Shown here: piece by piece, positions 46,129 through 55,113 of the stretch
Numbering within the stretch: the stretch's first letter is position 1
How the letters are laid out: each line of letters opens with the position of its first letter
Assembly: GCA_033283265.1 (NCBI GenBank)
Contig: JAWMQN010000001.1
Span: forward strand, 1,798,001-1,862,000
DNA: 64,000 nucleotides
Reading direction: 5' to 3'
From: Mangrovimicrobium sp033283265
Lineage (GTDB): Bacteria > Pseudomonadota > Gammaproteobacteria > Pseudomonadales > Halieaceae
Position numbers and translations under genes: made by a program
The notes under the pieces: model-generated
The model's database searches: none
What the model was told of the DNA's origin: nothing
Seen by the model: only the letters and a program-made list of their open reading frames with translations

Positions 46129-48537
46129 ATGTTCTCCAGGAAGATAATTCCGGGCGTCATCGCGTCAAGTCTGATGCTGCCCGCCATCCCGTCGTGGTCC
46201 CAGTTGGAAGAGGTGATCGTCACCGCGCGCAAGCGTGAGGAATCGGTATTGAACGTACCGGTGGCCATTACCGCGTTCTCCGGCGAACAGCTGAGCCAGT
46301 TCGGCACCAACGACATGTACACGCTGACCGAACGCGTGCCGGGCTTCGTCATGGGCACCCAGGTAGCCTCCATCGGGCCGACCCCGTCACTGCGCGGTAT
46401 CGGCACCGGGACCCTGAACCCGACCATCGACCAGTCGGTGGCGCTGAACGTGGACGGCATGGGGTTCAACCAGGCGCTGGCGTTCTCCTCATCGATGTTC
46501 GATATGGCCTCGCTGGAAGTACTGCGCGGCCCGCAGTCGCTGTTCTACGGCAAAAATGCCACCGCCGGTGTGATCTCCATCAACACCATGGACCCGGGCG
46601 AGGAATTCGAGCTCGAAGTCGGCGGCGGCTACGAAAACAACGCCAACGAGTACATGGTGCACGCCATCGTCTCCGCCCCCCTCACGGACACCTTCGGCGC
46701 CCGCCTGGCCGCGCAGTGGTCCGACATGGACGGCTGGCAGAAGAACACCGCCATTGGCGACGGCATCAGTAGCGTGACGCCGAAATACGCCACTGTGCCG
46801 GACAAGGACGACCTGGTCGTACGCGGCACCCTGCTCTGGGAGCCGACCTCAACTTTCACGGCCAAGCTGAAAGCCAACTACAACCGCACCAATATCGATG
46901 GCTCAGGTGGCGCGGGTCAGATAGCCTCCTGCCCGGACGGGATCGGCACCAACCTTCCCGACGACTTTCCCCTGGCTGGAGCTTATGCCTTCCTCTACGG
47001 CACCCAGTCGCCCCAGTGGCTGGCCGCAAACGAGGACTGCAAGCTGGACGACCGGATCAATGCCGTCTACCCGGACCCCAACAGTTCCCTGTACACCGGG
47101 GTACGTAATAACGGGGTGCCGTTCTATGATCTTGAACAGACTTTCGGCAGCCTGCTGCTGGACTGGGAAATCTCCGATAGCCTGACCCTGTCCTCGGTGA
47201 CCGGCTACAACGATGTAGAACACAGCGTGCTGATCAACGGCGGCCAGACTGGCTTCGCCGGACCGCTGATCCTCGCCGACACCGATTTCGAGCGCGAGGA
47301 TTTCACCCAGGAACTGCGCCTGACGTCCAACTACGACGGCGCCTGGAACTACATGATCGGCGCCTATTACCAGGACGGCGAAATGATCAACACCACCGGG
47401 CTGTTCTTCCTCGGTCCGCGTGACAAGGGCCGCTTGCCCATCGATATGGAAACCATGGCGGTGTTCGGCCAGTTGCGTTGGCAGATGACCCCGGAAATCG
47501 AACTGGCGGCCGGCGCCCGCTGGACCGACGAGGAGCGGGAATTCAACCCCGTCAACCTGGCCACCGGCGAACCCTTCCCGATCGAGACCTATATCACCGA
47601 CGAAAGACAGACCGATGACGTCTCCCCCGAGGTCACCGTCACCTGGACACCGACGGACACGCTCACCTTCTTCGCCGGTTACCGCAAGGCTTTCAAATCC
47701 GGCTCCTGGGACACGGTATCCAACCCGCGCGGGTTTGACCTGTCCTTTGATGACGAGAACGTCGAGGGCTTCGAGGGCGGTATGAAATCCTACCTCGCCG
47801 GCAATACGGTTTCGCTGAACCTGACCGGCTACTACTACGAGTATGACGACCTGCAGGTCGGCGCCAACGAATCGACCCCCCAGGGCTTCCTGATCCGCAC
47901 ATTGAACGCGGCCTCGGCCACGGTCTGGGGTGTCGACTTTGACCTCGCCTGGGCCCCGGGATCCGTCGAGGGACTGGAACTGTTCGCCATTGCCAACTAC
48001 AACAATGCCGAATACGACACATTCGACAACGCATTGTGCTGGGGCGGCCAGACTTTCGAGCAGGGTTGTAACCAGGACTTGAGCCCGGATACCGGTCTCT
48101 ACCAGGCCCAGGACCTCTCCGGCGGCGACCTGCTGCGGGCACCGGAGATACAGGCGACCTTCGGCTTCACCTACGAGCGGCCGATCGCCGATGGCATGGT
48201 ACTGTCGCTGGGCTCCTCCACCCTGTGGTCGGACGAGTACGCAGCCAACACCCTGCTGCGCGATGACTTCTACCAGGACTCCTACTTCAAGACCAGCGCC
48301 AGTGTTGGCGTCAGGGATGCGGACGGGCGCTGGGAGGTCAGCGTGATCGGCAAGAACCTCAACGACGAGATCACCGCGGGTAACTGCACCAATTTCAACG
48401 GCGCCTATGGCAACTCGCCGGGAACCATCATCACCGGCAGCCCGACCGGCGCCCAGGGCATTGCCGGGGTGGACGAAGTGACCTGCATCACCGAACGCGG
48501 CCGCGAGATCTGGCTGAAGTTCGTCTACCGCCTCTGA
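46129..48537 (+). CDS. TonB-dependent outer-membrane receptor
   Basis: An 802-residue outer-membrane receptor. The signal peptide is followed by LEEVIVTARKREESVLNVP, which contains the TonB box and start of the plug domain; PGFVMGTQ and LEVLRGPQSLFYGKNATAGV are the plug landmarks. A 22-stranded barrel is inferred from the length and the terminal EIWLKFVYRL. There is no FecA-type signalling extension. The substrate is unknown: the neighbouring cbb3 genes could suggest a metal, but this type with VTARKREES is common for many carbohydrate or complex substrates in marine proteobacteria. A strong terminator follows. The 286 bp upstream (45843-46128) hold a weak 21-bp direct repeat (45850, 45901) and no gene. 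Confidence 0.93.
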   Translation: MFSRKIIPGVIASSLMLPAIPSWSQLEEVIVTARKREESVLNVPVAITAFSGEQLSQFGTNDMYTLTERVPGFVMGTQVASIGPTPSLRGIGTGTLNPTIDQSVALNVDGMGFNQALAFSSSMFDMASLEVLRGPQSLFYGKNATAGVISINTMDPGEEFELEVGGGYENNANEYMVHAIVSAPLTDTFGARLAAQWSDMDGWQKNTAIGDGISSVTPKYATVPDKDDLVVRGTLLWEPTSTFTAKLKANYNRTNIDGSGGAGQIASCPDGIGTNLPDDFPLAGAYAFLYGTQSPQWLAANEDCKLDDRINAVYPDPNSSLYTGVRNNGVPFYDLEQTFGSLLLDWEISDSLTLSSVTGYNDVEHSVLINGGQTGFAGPLILADTDFEREDFTQELRLTSNYDGAWNYMIGAYYQDGEMINTTGLFFLGPRDKGRLPIDMETMAVFGQLRWQMTPEIELAAGARWTDEEREFNPVNLATGEPFPIETYITDERQTDDVSPEVTVTWTPTDTLTFFAGYRKAFKSGSWDTVSNPRGFDLSFDDENVEGFEGGMKSYLAGNTVSLNLTGYYYEYDDLQVGANESTPQGFLIRTLNAASATVWGVDFDLAWAPGSVEGLELFAIANYNNAEYDTFDNALCWGGQTFEQGCNQDLSPDTGLYQAQDLSGGDLLRAPEIQATFGFTYERPIADGMVLSLGSSTLWSDEYAANTLLRDDFYQDSYFKTSASVGVRDADGRWEVSVIGKNLNDEITAGNCTNFNGAYGNSPGTIITGSPTGAQGIAGVDEVTCITERGREIWLKFVYRL

Positions 48538-48568
48538 CAGACCTCAGGCAGTAGCGGTTCAAAGCACA

Positions 48569-48597
48569 GGGCGCCAGCAATGCTGGCGCCCTTTTTT
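48569..48597 (+). terminator. Rho-independent terminator after the TonB-dependent receptor
   Basis: GGGCGCCAG, loop CAATG, CTGGCGCCC, then six T bases at 48592-48597. Perfect nine-base-pair stem, 31 bp after the receptor stop codon. The next gene on the opposite strand ends 18 bp further on, so the hairpin may also serve it. Confidence 0.93.
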
Positions 48598-48614
48598 CTG
48601 TCTGGACCAGGCCC

Positions 48615-50378
48615 TCAGGCTTCGGTTCGCAACGGAGCCGCGGCCTGCTGCGCCTGCTCGCAGGCCTGATCGCGCTGGTCCATCCACGCGTCCATCTTCT
48701 CCTCGCCGCCGAAGAACCACCACAGCAGCAGCAACAGCAACGCCCCCGTGAGCAGCCACTCCAGTACCTGCGCACGCCGGTCGTGCTCGCGGCGCCAGCG
48801 CCCCCACTCCCTTGAACTCATTGCCGGTGCAGCTTGCAGCAGCGGCGCGATATAGCGCGCCTGGTCATCCTTGTGGAAAAAACTGAGTTGCGGCGTGCCG
48901 ATGTGCAGCTTGCGGGTATCCAGCACCAGGAACAGGTTGCGGTACTGGCGCACGTCCCTGGCCCTGCACACCGCCATGCCGGCATCCGGGCTGTCCAGCA
49001 CCAGCCACTCGTTACACACGCCGAGGCGGGTGCGCTGCTTGCTCCGGATGGTCCACCAGACGGGCAGGCCGACCAGCGCGAACAGGCCGAACGTGAACAG
49101 CATCACCAGCTGCAGGGACTCCTGTGCGCACTGCCCACCCTTGCCCGCGGGCAGCATGAAGCCGGTGGCGAGCGTCGCCACCATGCAGCCCAGCATCAGC
49201 CAGCCCAGCCACTGCATCTGCCGGTTGCTGCGCAGCCAGGTAATGGCGGGATTGTGCAGCGAGGCCGGCGGCGGGGTGTCGCCAGCGGCAAATGCCGCGG
49301 CCAGGGTCTCGTCGGCCCGTTGCGCCTCCTGCCCGGCAGCCTGGCGCTGGGCGCGAATGCCCACCACAAAGCCGGCGATCATCAGTACGGCAAACACCAC
49401 CCAGAGGGAGATCCCGCTCCACAGGTAGAACTTGCTGTCGCCCTCCAGGCGCTGCACCTGCTGCTCCCAGGCCGGGCTGCTGAGCGGCGCCAGGGTTTCG
49501 CCGTCCAGGCCGACCCGCAGCAGGCGCTTGCGGCGGAAATCCGGCAGCACCAGGCTGTCGCCGAGTTTCTCGATGGCCATGATCATGCCGTTGTCGGGCA
49601 GGGGCAGGGAGTCGATGTAATCACCGTCCGCGCTGAAGCGGCGCAGGCGGGCGAAACTCATCGTGACGTCCTTCACCAGCACGTACCACAGGCCGCCGTG
49701 GCGGACGAAGTCCACGGGCTGGTCGATCATCGCCTCATTGAGGTCGGGGGATTTCACCGTGAAACTGGCGACCGCCTCGCCGGGGGCGCCGCTGTCGGGG
49801 TCCGGCTGGAAAAGCTTCATGCGGAAATGGTCGACGTCGGCCACGGCCAGGATATCGCCGTAGAGTTTCACCTCACCGGGATGGCGCAGGGATTCCGCGC
49901 TCTTCGCCAGCTGTTCGCCATCGGCGCGGTGCAGCGTGAGGGCGTGGCGCGCGGAGTCGGAAAGGTAGAAGCCAGCCGGCGCCGCCACCGCGGTACGCAG
50001 GGTGCGCCAGAATTCCTTGCCGGGATGTTCCAGCCGCTGGCACCGCAGACCTGCGGAAGTGGAACAGCGGTGCAGGAAGGGGCCGCTCTCAATGCCCTCC
50101 GGCACCACCAGCCAGTCGCCGTCGGCAAACAAGCTGAGCCCGCCGATCAGGCCGCTGGCGCCGACGTCCTTCAGGTCGTACACGGCGAGGGCCTCGCCCT
50201 CCCCGCTGAACTTGAAAACCCGGTCGTGGTAGTGGGCGTAGAGATTGCCCTGGGCATCCACGCCGACGTCGCCGGGCCCGCTGGGGGCGGTGCCCTTGAA
50301 GACCAGCCAGGCCGCGGGAATGCCTATGACGGCGAACACCAGCAGAATGACCAGGGTTTGTATCGGCTTGAGTTCCAC
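48615..50378 (-). CDS. Membrane protein with an N-terminal propeller-like domain
   Basis: A 587-residue protein of unknown function. The N-terminal helix (LVILLVFAVIGIPAAWLVF) is followed by a periplasmic region of about 280 residues with repeated short strands ending in turn motifs, such as VGVDAQGNLYAHYHD, which looks like a six-bladed beta-propeller. Then come three hydrophobic segments (around residues 310-460) and a C-terminal one (LLTGALLLLLLWWFF). I chose the GTG at 50378, where GGGAG lies six bases upstream; the frame opens to 50450. I recognise no named family. It stands alone on the minus strand, 136 bp from the lipoprotein gene. Confidence 0.8.
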   Translation of the reverse strand: MELKPIQTLVILLVFAVIGIPAAWLVFKGTAPSGPGDVGVDAQGNLYAHYHDRVFKFSGEGEALAVYDLKDVGASGLIGGLSLFADGDWLVVPEGIESGPFLHRCSTSAGLRCQRLEHPGKEFWRTLRTAVAAPAGFYLSDSARHALTLHRADGEQLAKSAESLRHPGEVKLYGDILAVADVDHFRMKLFQPDPDSGAPGEAVASFTVKSPDLNEAMIDQPVDFVRHGGLWYVLVKDVTMSFARLRRFSADGDYIDSLPLPDNGMIMAIEKLGDSLVLPDFRRKRLLRVGLDGETLAPLSSPAWEQQVQRLEGDSKFYLWSGISLWVVFAVLMIAGFVVGIRAQRQAAGQEAQRADETLAAAFAAGDTPPPASLHNPAITWLRSNRQMQWLGWLMLGCMVATLATGFMLPAGKGGQCAQESLQLVMLFTFGLFALVGLPVWWTIRSKQRTRLGVCNEWLVLDSPDAGMAVCRARDVRQYRNLFLVLDTRKLHIGTPQLSFFHKDDQARYIAPLLQAAPAMSSREWGRWRREHDRRAQVLEWLLTGALLLLLLWWFFGGEEKMDAWMDQRDQACEQAQQAAAPLRTEA

Positions 50379-50514
50379 GGCAGCTCCCTTTGCGCAAAGA
50401 ACATGGCAGCGCAAGAGTCTAACCCCGCAGCGGCCCGCGGTGAGGGCCAATCAGCGGGAAAGTGGCGAAACTGGGACCCAGGTCACTGCAGTTGCGCCGC
50501 CAGCCGCAGCGGCA

Positions 50515-51189
50515 TCACTCCCAGGGGTGGTCCAGCAGCATCCCGCAGCCGAGGTAGTGACGCCCGTCCAGGCTGACCTCGACCTGCAGGGGAAAGCGCT
50601 CGCCGCTCATGCTGTCGGCGCAGGTGGTCTCCAGCGCGGTGATCGACAGTTGCCGCTGGCCGTCCGCGGCGCTGTAGCGCCTCTCGCCCTGCTCACGGCT
50701 GCCGCTGAAATCGCGGAACAGGTACTTCGACGCGCCGTAGTCGGCGACGAAGAGAATGCTGTCGCCCTCGCGCACCTCCACATGCCAGCCGGGCTCGTTG
50801 CCCACGGCACGCAGGTCGACACCGCGGCGGCGGGCGTCCTCCCAGGGTACGCGGCGCGGGTTGGGGCGGCAGTCCCGATAGCGGACATCGCCCATGTCCA
50901 GCATGGCCTCCTCGCCCTTGCTCCAGAACACCACATCGCCCTCCTGGAACTTGCTGCCGGAGCCGCTGCGCACCTGGGAGAGCACGAGATAGCGGTCCTC
51001 GGTCCACAGCGCCACCTCGCCGGGGCCGGTGCGGATGATGAAGTCCTCGCCCATGCCGCACTCGTAGACGAGGGTCTGGCCGGTATGGCGGGTCGGATCG
51101 GCGCCCGCCTCCGCCGGGGACCCGTCCTGCGGTTCCGAGGCACAGGCACCCAGCGCCAGCAGGCCCAGGCAGATAGCTAGTCTTCTCAT
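50515..51189 (-). CDS. Lipoprotein with an MliC-type lysozyme-inhibitor domain
   Basis: A 224-residue lipoprotein. The signal MRRLAICLGLLALGACAS has a lipobox with cysteine at residue 16. The first domain (VYECGMGEDFIIRTGPGE through MGDVRYRDC) resembles MliC, a C-type lysozyme inhibitor, with a pair of cysteines that could form a disulfide. The second domain, starting GVDLRAVGNEPGWHVEVREG, matches a COG3650-like domain often found with it. GGGAG lies six bases before the chosen ATG; the open frame extends to 51402 but lacks a lipobox there. Whether inhibition of lysozyme is its real role is unknown. Confidence 0.82.
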   Translation of the reverse strand: MRRLAICLGLLALGACASEPQDGSPAEAGADPTRHTGQTLVYECGMGEDFIIRTGPGEVALWTEDRYLVLSQVRSGSGSKFQEGDVVFWSKGEEAMLDMGDVRYRDCRPNPRRVPWEDARRRGVDLRAVGNEPGWHVEVREGDSILFVADYGASKYLFRDFSGSREQGERRYSAADGQRQLSITALETTCADSMSGERFPLQVEVSLDGRHYLGCGMLLDHPWE

Positions 51190-51236
51190 AGTGAACTCCC
51201 TCACTTGCTTGCAGGGCACACCCGGGCGCCCACCGT

Positions 51237-51953
51237 TCAGCTCGCCAACCATGGCAGCAGCAACATGCGCAGCGCCAGCAGCGTTATAAGGATCTTGAAA
51301 TACAGGCCAAAGTTCCGCTGCGGCAGGCAATGCCGCAGCCGCGTTCCCAGCCAGGAGCCCGCCGCCACTGCCACCACCAGCGCCAGCAACAGGCGCCACC
51401 ACTGTGCAAGACTGAAACCGAGCAGGACAAAGCCCATGGAGCGGAAGGCGTGGTTGAGGCTCATGTAGACCGCGGTATTGACCACCAGCCAGTCCCGGCC
51501 GCTGTTGCGGCGCAGCAGGACCGAGGCACCCAGGGGGCCGGTGGCACCGACCACCATGCCCAGGCCGGTCTGGTAGACACCGAGCAGGAACAGGCTCCAG
51601 TTACCGCTGCCCGGCATCGCCGGCAGGGGCAGCCAGGTGATAAGCAGGATGCACACGCCGATCACCGCCGGCAGCCAGTGCAGGGAAATTACGCTGTACA
51701 CCTCACCGCCCAGCCAGGCGCCGAGCAGCGCCCCGGCCACCAGCGGCGGCACCAGCGACCAGTCGATATCACGCCAGCCGAACAGCGCCCGCGAGGCGTT
51801 GCTGGCCAGTTGGGTGAGCGCGTGCAGGGGCAGCAGCGCGGCGCCGGGAACCAGCCCCGGCATGCAGGCGAGCAGCAGCACACCGCCCCCCATGCCGATG
51901 GTGGCGGTAAGCGTCGAAGTGAGAAAGGCAATCGGCAGCAGCCAGATTTCCAC
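51237..51953 (-). CDS. TauE/SafE-family permease
   Basis: A 238-residue membrane protein with about eight helices. It has FLTSTLTATIGMGGGVLLLA near the N terminus and the second-half GMVVGATGPLGASVLL, the usual family positions. I chose the GTG at 51953 because AGGAGG lies five bases before it; the ORF opens to 51980. It is the third TauE/SafE-like protein in the window. It is 47 bp downstream of, and on the same strand as, the lipoprotein gene's upstream side, so it may be separately transcribed. Substrate unknown. Confidence 0.85.
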   Translation of the reverse strand: MEIWLLPIAFLTSTLTATIGMGGGVLLLACMPGLVPGAALLPLHALTQLASNASRALFGWRDIDWSLVPPLVAGALLGAWLGGEVYSVISLHWLPAVIGVCILLITWLPLPAMPGSGNWSLFLLGVYQTGLGMVVGATGPLGASVLLRRNSGRDWLVVNTAVYMSLNHAFRSMGFVLLGFSLAQWWRLLLALVVAVAAGSWLGTRLRHCLPQRNFGLYFKILITLLALRMLLLPWLAS

Positions 51954-52047
51954 GCGACCCTCCTCGCGGCGATGGCCCATGCAGGGACTCTACAGCACGG
52001 TGGGATTGTGGCAAGCTGGCGCGCGACTGGCGGGAGATAGACGACTG

Positions 52048-52791
52048 GTGCCCCTGACCCGAACAAGCCTCACATACCTTGCCCTGAGCCTCGCGCTGAG
52101 CGCCGGCTCGCCACTGCTGGCGGCGGAGGACCCGCGGCGGGTATTCGGCCCGGACGCCCCCGACTGGCTGCGCGCGGTGGGCAAGCTGGAAGTCGCCGGC
52201 CTGCGCTACAGCGAGGGCCATGCCAGCCACCAGCGGGAAAACTGCAGCGCGACGCTGGTCGGCAGCGGGCGGGACAAAAGCGCGAATACGGCGATCACCG
52301 CCTGGCACTGCCTGGAAAACTACCGCGACCTCAGCCAGCCGATCACCCTGCGCCTGCACAGCGCTCGGGGCGGCACCATAACCCGCGAGGCCCGGCGGGT
52401 CGCCGACGGTGGCGGCATGTACGCAGACTGGGCGGTGCTGAAACTTTCCCCCGCGGTGGCGCGCGAAGACGTCGTGCCGCTGGACCTGCACCCCGGCCGC
52501 GCCGAACCCTCACAGCCCATCATCATGGCGGGCTATTCCGCCGACGCGGGGCTTGGCGCCGGTGGCGAGGCGCTGACCTACGACGCGGACTGCCGGATTA
52601 CCCGGCAGGCGGCGCGGGAAAGCGAGAGTGACTGCCGGGCCTTCAAGGGCGCCTCCGGCGGCGCCGTCATCCAGCTCGACGCCCGGGGCGAGGCGCGAGT
52701 CTGCGGGGTGATTTCCCGCGGTGACAGCGTGGCGGCGAGTTACTTCGTGCCGCTGGAGCGCTTTCGCAGCGTGCTCAGGCCGGGTCTTTGA
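52048..52791 (+). CDS. Secreted trypsin-like serine protease
   Basis: A 247-residue exported protein (signal peptide ending LAA-EDP). The serine-protease triad is visible: histidine in AITAWHCLENY (about residue 89), aspartate in MYADWAVLKL (about 130) and serine in FKGASGGAVIQL (about 206). Four cysteines could form disulfides. The order and spacing fit a trypsin-fold protease rather than a HtrA, as no PDZ domain is present. I start at the GTG at 52048; GGGAG lies 11 bases upstream, so the start is not certain. Its end overlaps trhO by 17 bp on the opposite strand. Confidence 0.82.
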   Translation: MPLTRTSLTYLALSLALSAGSPLLAAEDPRRVFGPDAPDWLRAVGKLEVAGLRYSEGHASHQRENCSATLVGSGRDKSANTAITAWHCLENYRDLSQPITLRLHSARGGTITREARRVADGGGMYADWAVLKLSPAVAREDVVPLDLHPGRAEPSQPIIMAGYSADAGLGAGGEALTYDADCRITRQAARESESDCRAFKGASGGAVIQLDARGEARVCGVISRGDSVAASYFVPLERFRSVLRPGL

Positions 52792-53716
52792 GCTGGCGCT
52801 CCGGCGGCGGTGCGCCGACGTGGATTTCGCCGCGGGCATTGGCCAGCTCTACCTGCTTCTGGCGCTCGCTGAAGCGCTCCGCCTTCTCGGGGGTCAGGCT
52901 TTCGTGGCAGTAGGGGCAGGAGACACCCTTGACGTACAGCTCTGACAGTTTGTCGTCCTCGGTGATCGGCCGGCGACAGGCGTAGCACTGGTCGTACTGG
53001 CCCTTCTCCAGCTGCTGGTTGACCGCCACCCGGTTGTCGAAGACGAAGCACTCGCCCTCCCAGGTGCTCTCTTCCGCGGGCACCTCCTCGAGGTATTTGA
53101 GGATGCCGCCCTCGAGGTGGTAAACCTCCTCGAAGCCCTGTTCCAGCATGTAGGCGCTGGCCTTCTCGCAGCGGATGCCACCGGTGCAGAACATCGCCAC
53201 CTTGCGCTGCCTGCCGGGGTCCAGTTCACTCTTCACGTAGTCGGGGAATTCGCGGAAGGTGGTCAGGTTCGGGTCGACCGCGCCGCGAAAGGTGCCGATG
53301 GCGCACTCGTAGTCGTTGCGGGTGTCGATCAGCAGTACTTCCGGGTCGTTGACCAGGGCGTTCCAGTCCTGCGGCTTGACGTAGGTGCCGACCACCCGGT
53401 TGGGATCGATGCCCTCGACACCCATGGTGACGATCTCGCGCTTCAGTTTGACCTTCATGCGGTAGAAGGGCATCTCGACGTCAAAGGACTCCTTGTGCTC
53501 GAGCTGGGCCAGCCGCGGGTCGGCCCGGAGGTAGGCCAGCACCCGGTCGATGGCCTCGCGGCTGCCGGCGATGGTGCCGTTGATACCTTCGTGAGCAAGC
53601 AGGAGGGTGCCCCTGGTCCCGGCATCCAGGCACTCGCGCAGCAGGGGCTCACGAATCTCGTGGAAATCTTCCAGGGTGACGAAGCGGTAGAGCGCGGCGA
53701 CGACGACCTCAGACAT
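52775..53716 (-). CDS. trhO: tRNA uridine 5-hydroxylase TrhO (YceA), rhodanese domain
   Basis: A 313-residue cytosolic protein matching YceA/TrhO, which makes 5-hydroxyuridine in tRNA wobble positions by an oxygen-dependent reaction. The N-terminal acylphosphatase-like part starts VVAALYRFVTLEDF; the rhodanese domain carries IDTRNDYECAIGTFRGA and the active cysteine in VAMFCTGGIRCEKAS. The C-terminal region has a cysteine set (QCYACRRP and CPYCHES) that may bind zinc. ATG 53716 has AGGAGGG nine bases upstream. It overlaps bolA by 8 bp upstream, so the two are coupled. Confidence 0.93.
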   Translation of the reverse strand: MSEVVVAALYRFVTLEDFHEIREPLLRECLDAGTRGTLLLAHEGINGTIAGSREAIDRVLAYLRADPRLAQLEHKESFDVEMPFYRMKVKLKREIVTMGVEGIDPNRVVGTYVKPQDWNALVNDPEVLLIDTRNDYECAIGTFRGAVDPNLTTFREFPDYVKSELDPGRQRKVAMFCTGGIRCEKASAYMLEQGFEEVYHLEGGILKYLEEVPAEESTWEGECFVFDNRVAVNQQLEKGQYDQCYACRRPITEDDKLSELYVKGVSCPYCHESLTPEKAERFSERQKQVELANARGEIHVGAPPPERQLKDPA

Positions 53717-54041
53717 CGGCCTTGCCCTCCTGCTTGGAACCACCCAGGCACTGCGGTGACGCCGGGGCATCCCCGCCCCGCGCCTGCCATTCCTCGAGGG
53801 TGTAGGTGTGCAGCGCCAGCGCGTGCACCGGCCCGGCCAGTTCCTCTGCCAGCAGGCCGTAGACCTGCTGGTGCCGGGCCACCTTGCGCTTGCCGTCGAA
53901 CTCGGCGCTGACCAGGGTCACCTTGAAATGGGTCTCGGAATTCGGCGGCACGCTGTGCATGTGGCTCTCGTTGACCACTTCCAGCAATTGCGGCTGCAGG
54001 GCAGCGCTGATTTTCTCTTCGATACTGTGTTGGACGTTCAT
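53709..54041 (-). CDS. bolA: BolA-family protein
   Basis: A 110-residue protein of the BolA family, with the helix HSIEEKISAALQPQLLEVVN followed by ESHMHSVPPNSETHFKVTLV, which has the conserved histidine, and RHQQVYGLLAEELAGPVHAL. The length and motif order fit BolA rather than the shorter IbaG. BolA proteins act with monothiol glutaredoxins in iron-sulfur trafficking. GAGG lies seven bases upstream of ATG 54041; the open frame to 54113 lacks a ribosome site. The C-terminal tail beyond the fold (GGDAPASPQCLGGSKQEGKADV-type, polar) is longer than usual. Confidence 0.92.
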   Translation of the reverse strand: MNVQHSIEEKISAALQPQLLEVVNESHMHSVPPNSETHFKVTLVSAEFDGKRKVARHQQVYGLLAEELAGPVHALALHTYTLEEWQARGGDAPASPQCLGGSKQEGKADV

Positions 54042-54300
54042 CGGGGTACCTCGTTGCAGGGCGCCATTATACTCGCAGCGGCAGCCCAGCCCCAGCCGCT
54101 GGCGGCGCGGCAATTGGGTGACAATTCCGCAGCCGGGATGTGAACCGATTCACAGATCTGCCCCGCCCCGGCCGCCGCGACGGCCGTTCGGCCCTAGAAT
54201 AGGCAGATGAAACCGGGGCAACACCGGCCTGGACAACCGCGCGAGGGGGCTAAGGTCCCCGGGCCGCTATACTGCACCCAAGCAGCCATGGAGTCCGCAA

Positions 54301-55113
54301 ATGGAACAGCGCTACAACATCTACTACGCCGGCGAGGTACTGCAGGGCCAGGATCCCGCGGCGGTACGCCAGCGCCTGGGCACGCTCTTCAAGGCCGGCG
54401 AGGCCGCGCTGGACAAGCTGTTCAGCGGCACGCCGCAACTGGTCAAGCGGGATTGCGACAAGCCCACCGCGCTGAAGTACAAGCAGGCCATGGAGCAGGC
54501 CGGCGCAAAACCGCTGGTGACAGCGGCGAAGCCAGAGCAGCAGGCAGCGCCCGCGGCGCCGAAGCCGCAAACCGCCGCCGAACGCATCGCCGCCCTCGCC
54601 GCAGCACCCGATGTCAGCTACGAGCACCCGGCGCCGGCGCCCGCAGCGGCGGCGCCAGCCGCGCAGCCGGCGACAGGCAGTGGTGAATCCCCGGTCTCGG
54701 TCAGCCCCGCCGAGGGCGAGTTGCTGCGTCCCGAGGAGCGCCCGCAGGTCAGCGCAGTGGAAGTGGACACCTCGGGCCTCTCGGCAGAGGGCAGCTACGC
54801 CCGCCTCGAGGCCGACCGCCCCGCACCGCCGCCCGCCCCGGATACCAGTCATCTCGAAATGGGCGCTGCGGGAGAGGCCATTCCCACCCTGGCCCCGCAG
54901 AGCATTCCCCTCGACCCGGACACCAGCGCCCTGGCGCTGTCGCCGGAGGGCACCGATTTCTCCGACTGCGCCGCACCTGCTGCAGTGGCGCCGCCGCTCG
55001 ATCTCTCCGCCATGGATCTCGCCCCGGCGGGCAGCGACGTGCTCGAGGAGGCCTACCGGCGGCGGGAGACTCCCCCGCCGCCGGCCACGGATCACTTGTC
55101 GGTCGAGGAATAG
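54301..55113 (+). CDS. Hypothetical protein with a small N-terminal domain and DTS repeats
   Basis: A 270-residue protein. Residues 1-75 (YNIYYAGEVLQGQDPAAV, then TLFKAGEAALDKLFSG and ALKYKQAMEQAGAKPLV) look like a compact folded domain of unknown family. The rest is rich in Ala, Pro and Glu and probably disordered, with degenerate repeats around DTSxLxxxxxG: DTSGLSAEG at 156, DTSHLEMGAAG at 181, DTSALALSPEG at 207 and LDLSAMDLAPAG at 233. The repeats resemble those in other gammaproteobacterial proteins of unknown role. No membrane segment is seen. Its end overlaps the histidine kinase gene by 22 bp on the opposite strand. Confidence 0.75.
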   Translation: MEQRYNIYYAGEVLQGQDPAAVRQRLGTLFKAGEAALDKLFSGTPQLVKRDCDKPTALKYKQAMEQAGAKPLVTAAKPEQQAAPAAPKPQTAAERIAALAAAPDVSYEHPAPAPAAAAPAAQPATGSGESPVSVSPAEGELLRPEERPQVSAVEVDTSGLSAEGSYARLEADRPAPPPAPDTSHLEMGAAGEAIPTLAPQSIPLDPDTSALALSPEGTDFSDCAAPAAVAPPLDLSAMDLAPAGSDVLEEAYRRRETPPPPATDHLSVEE

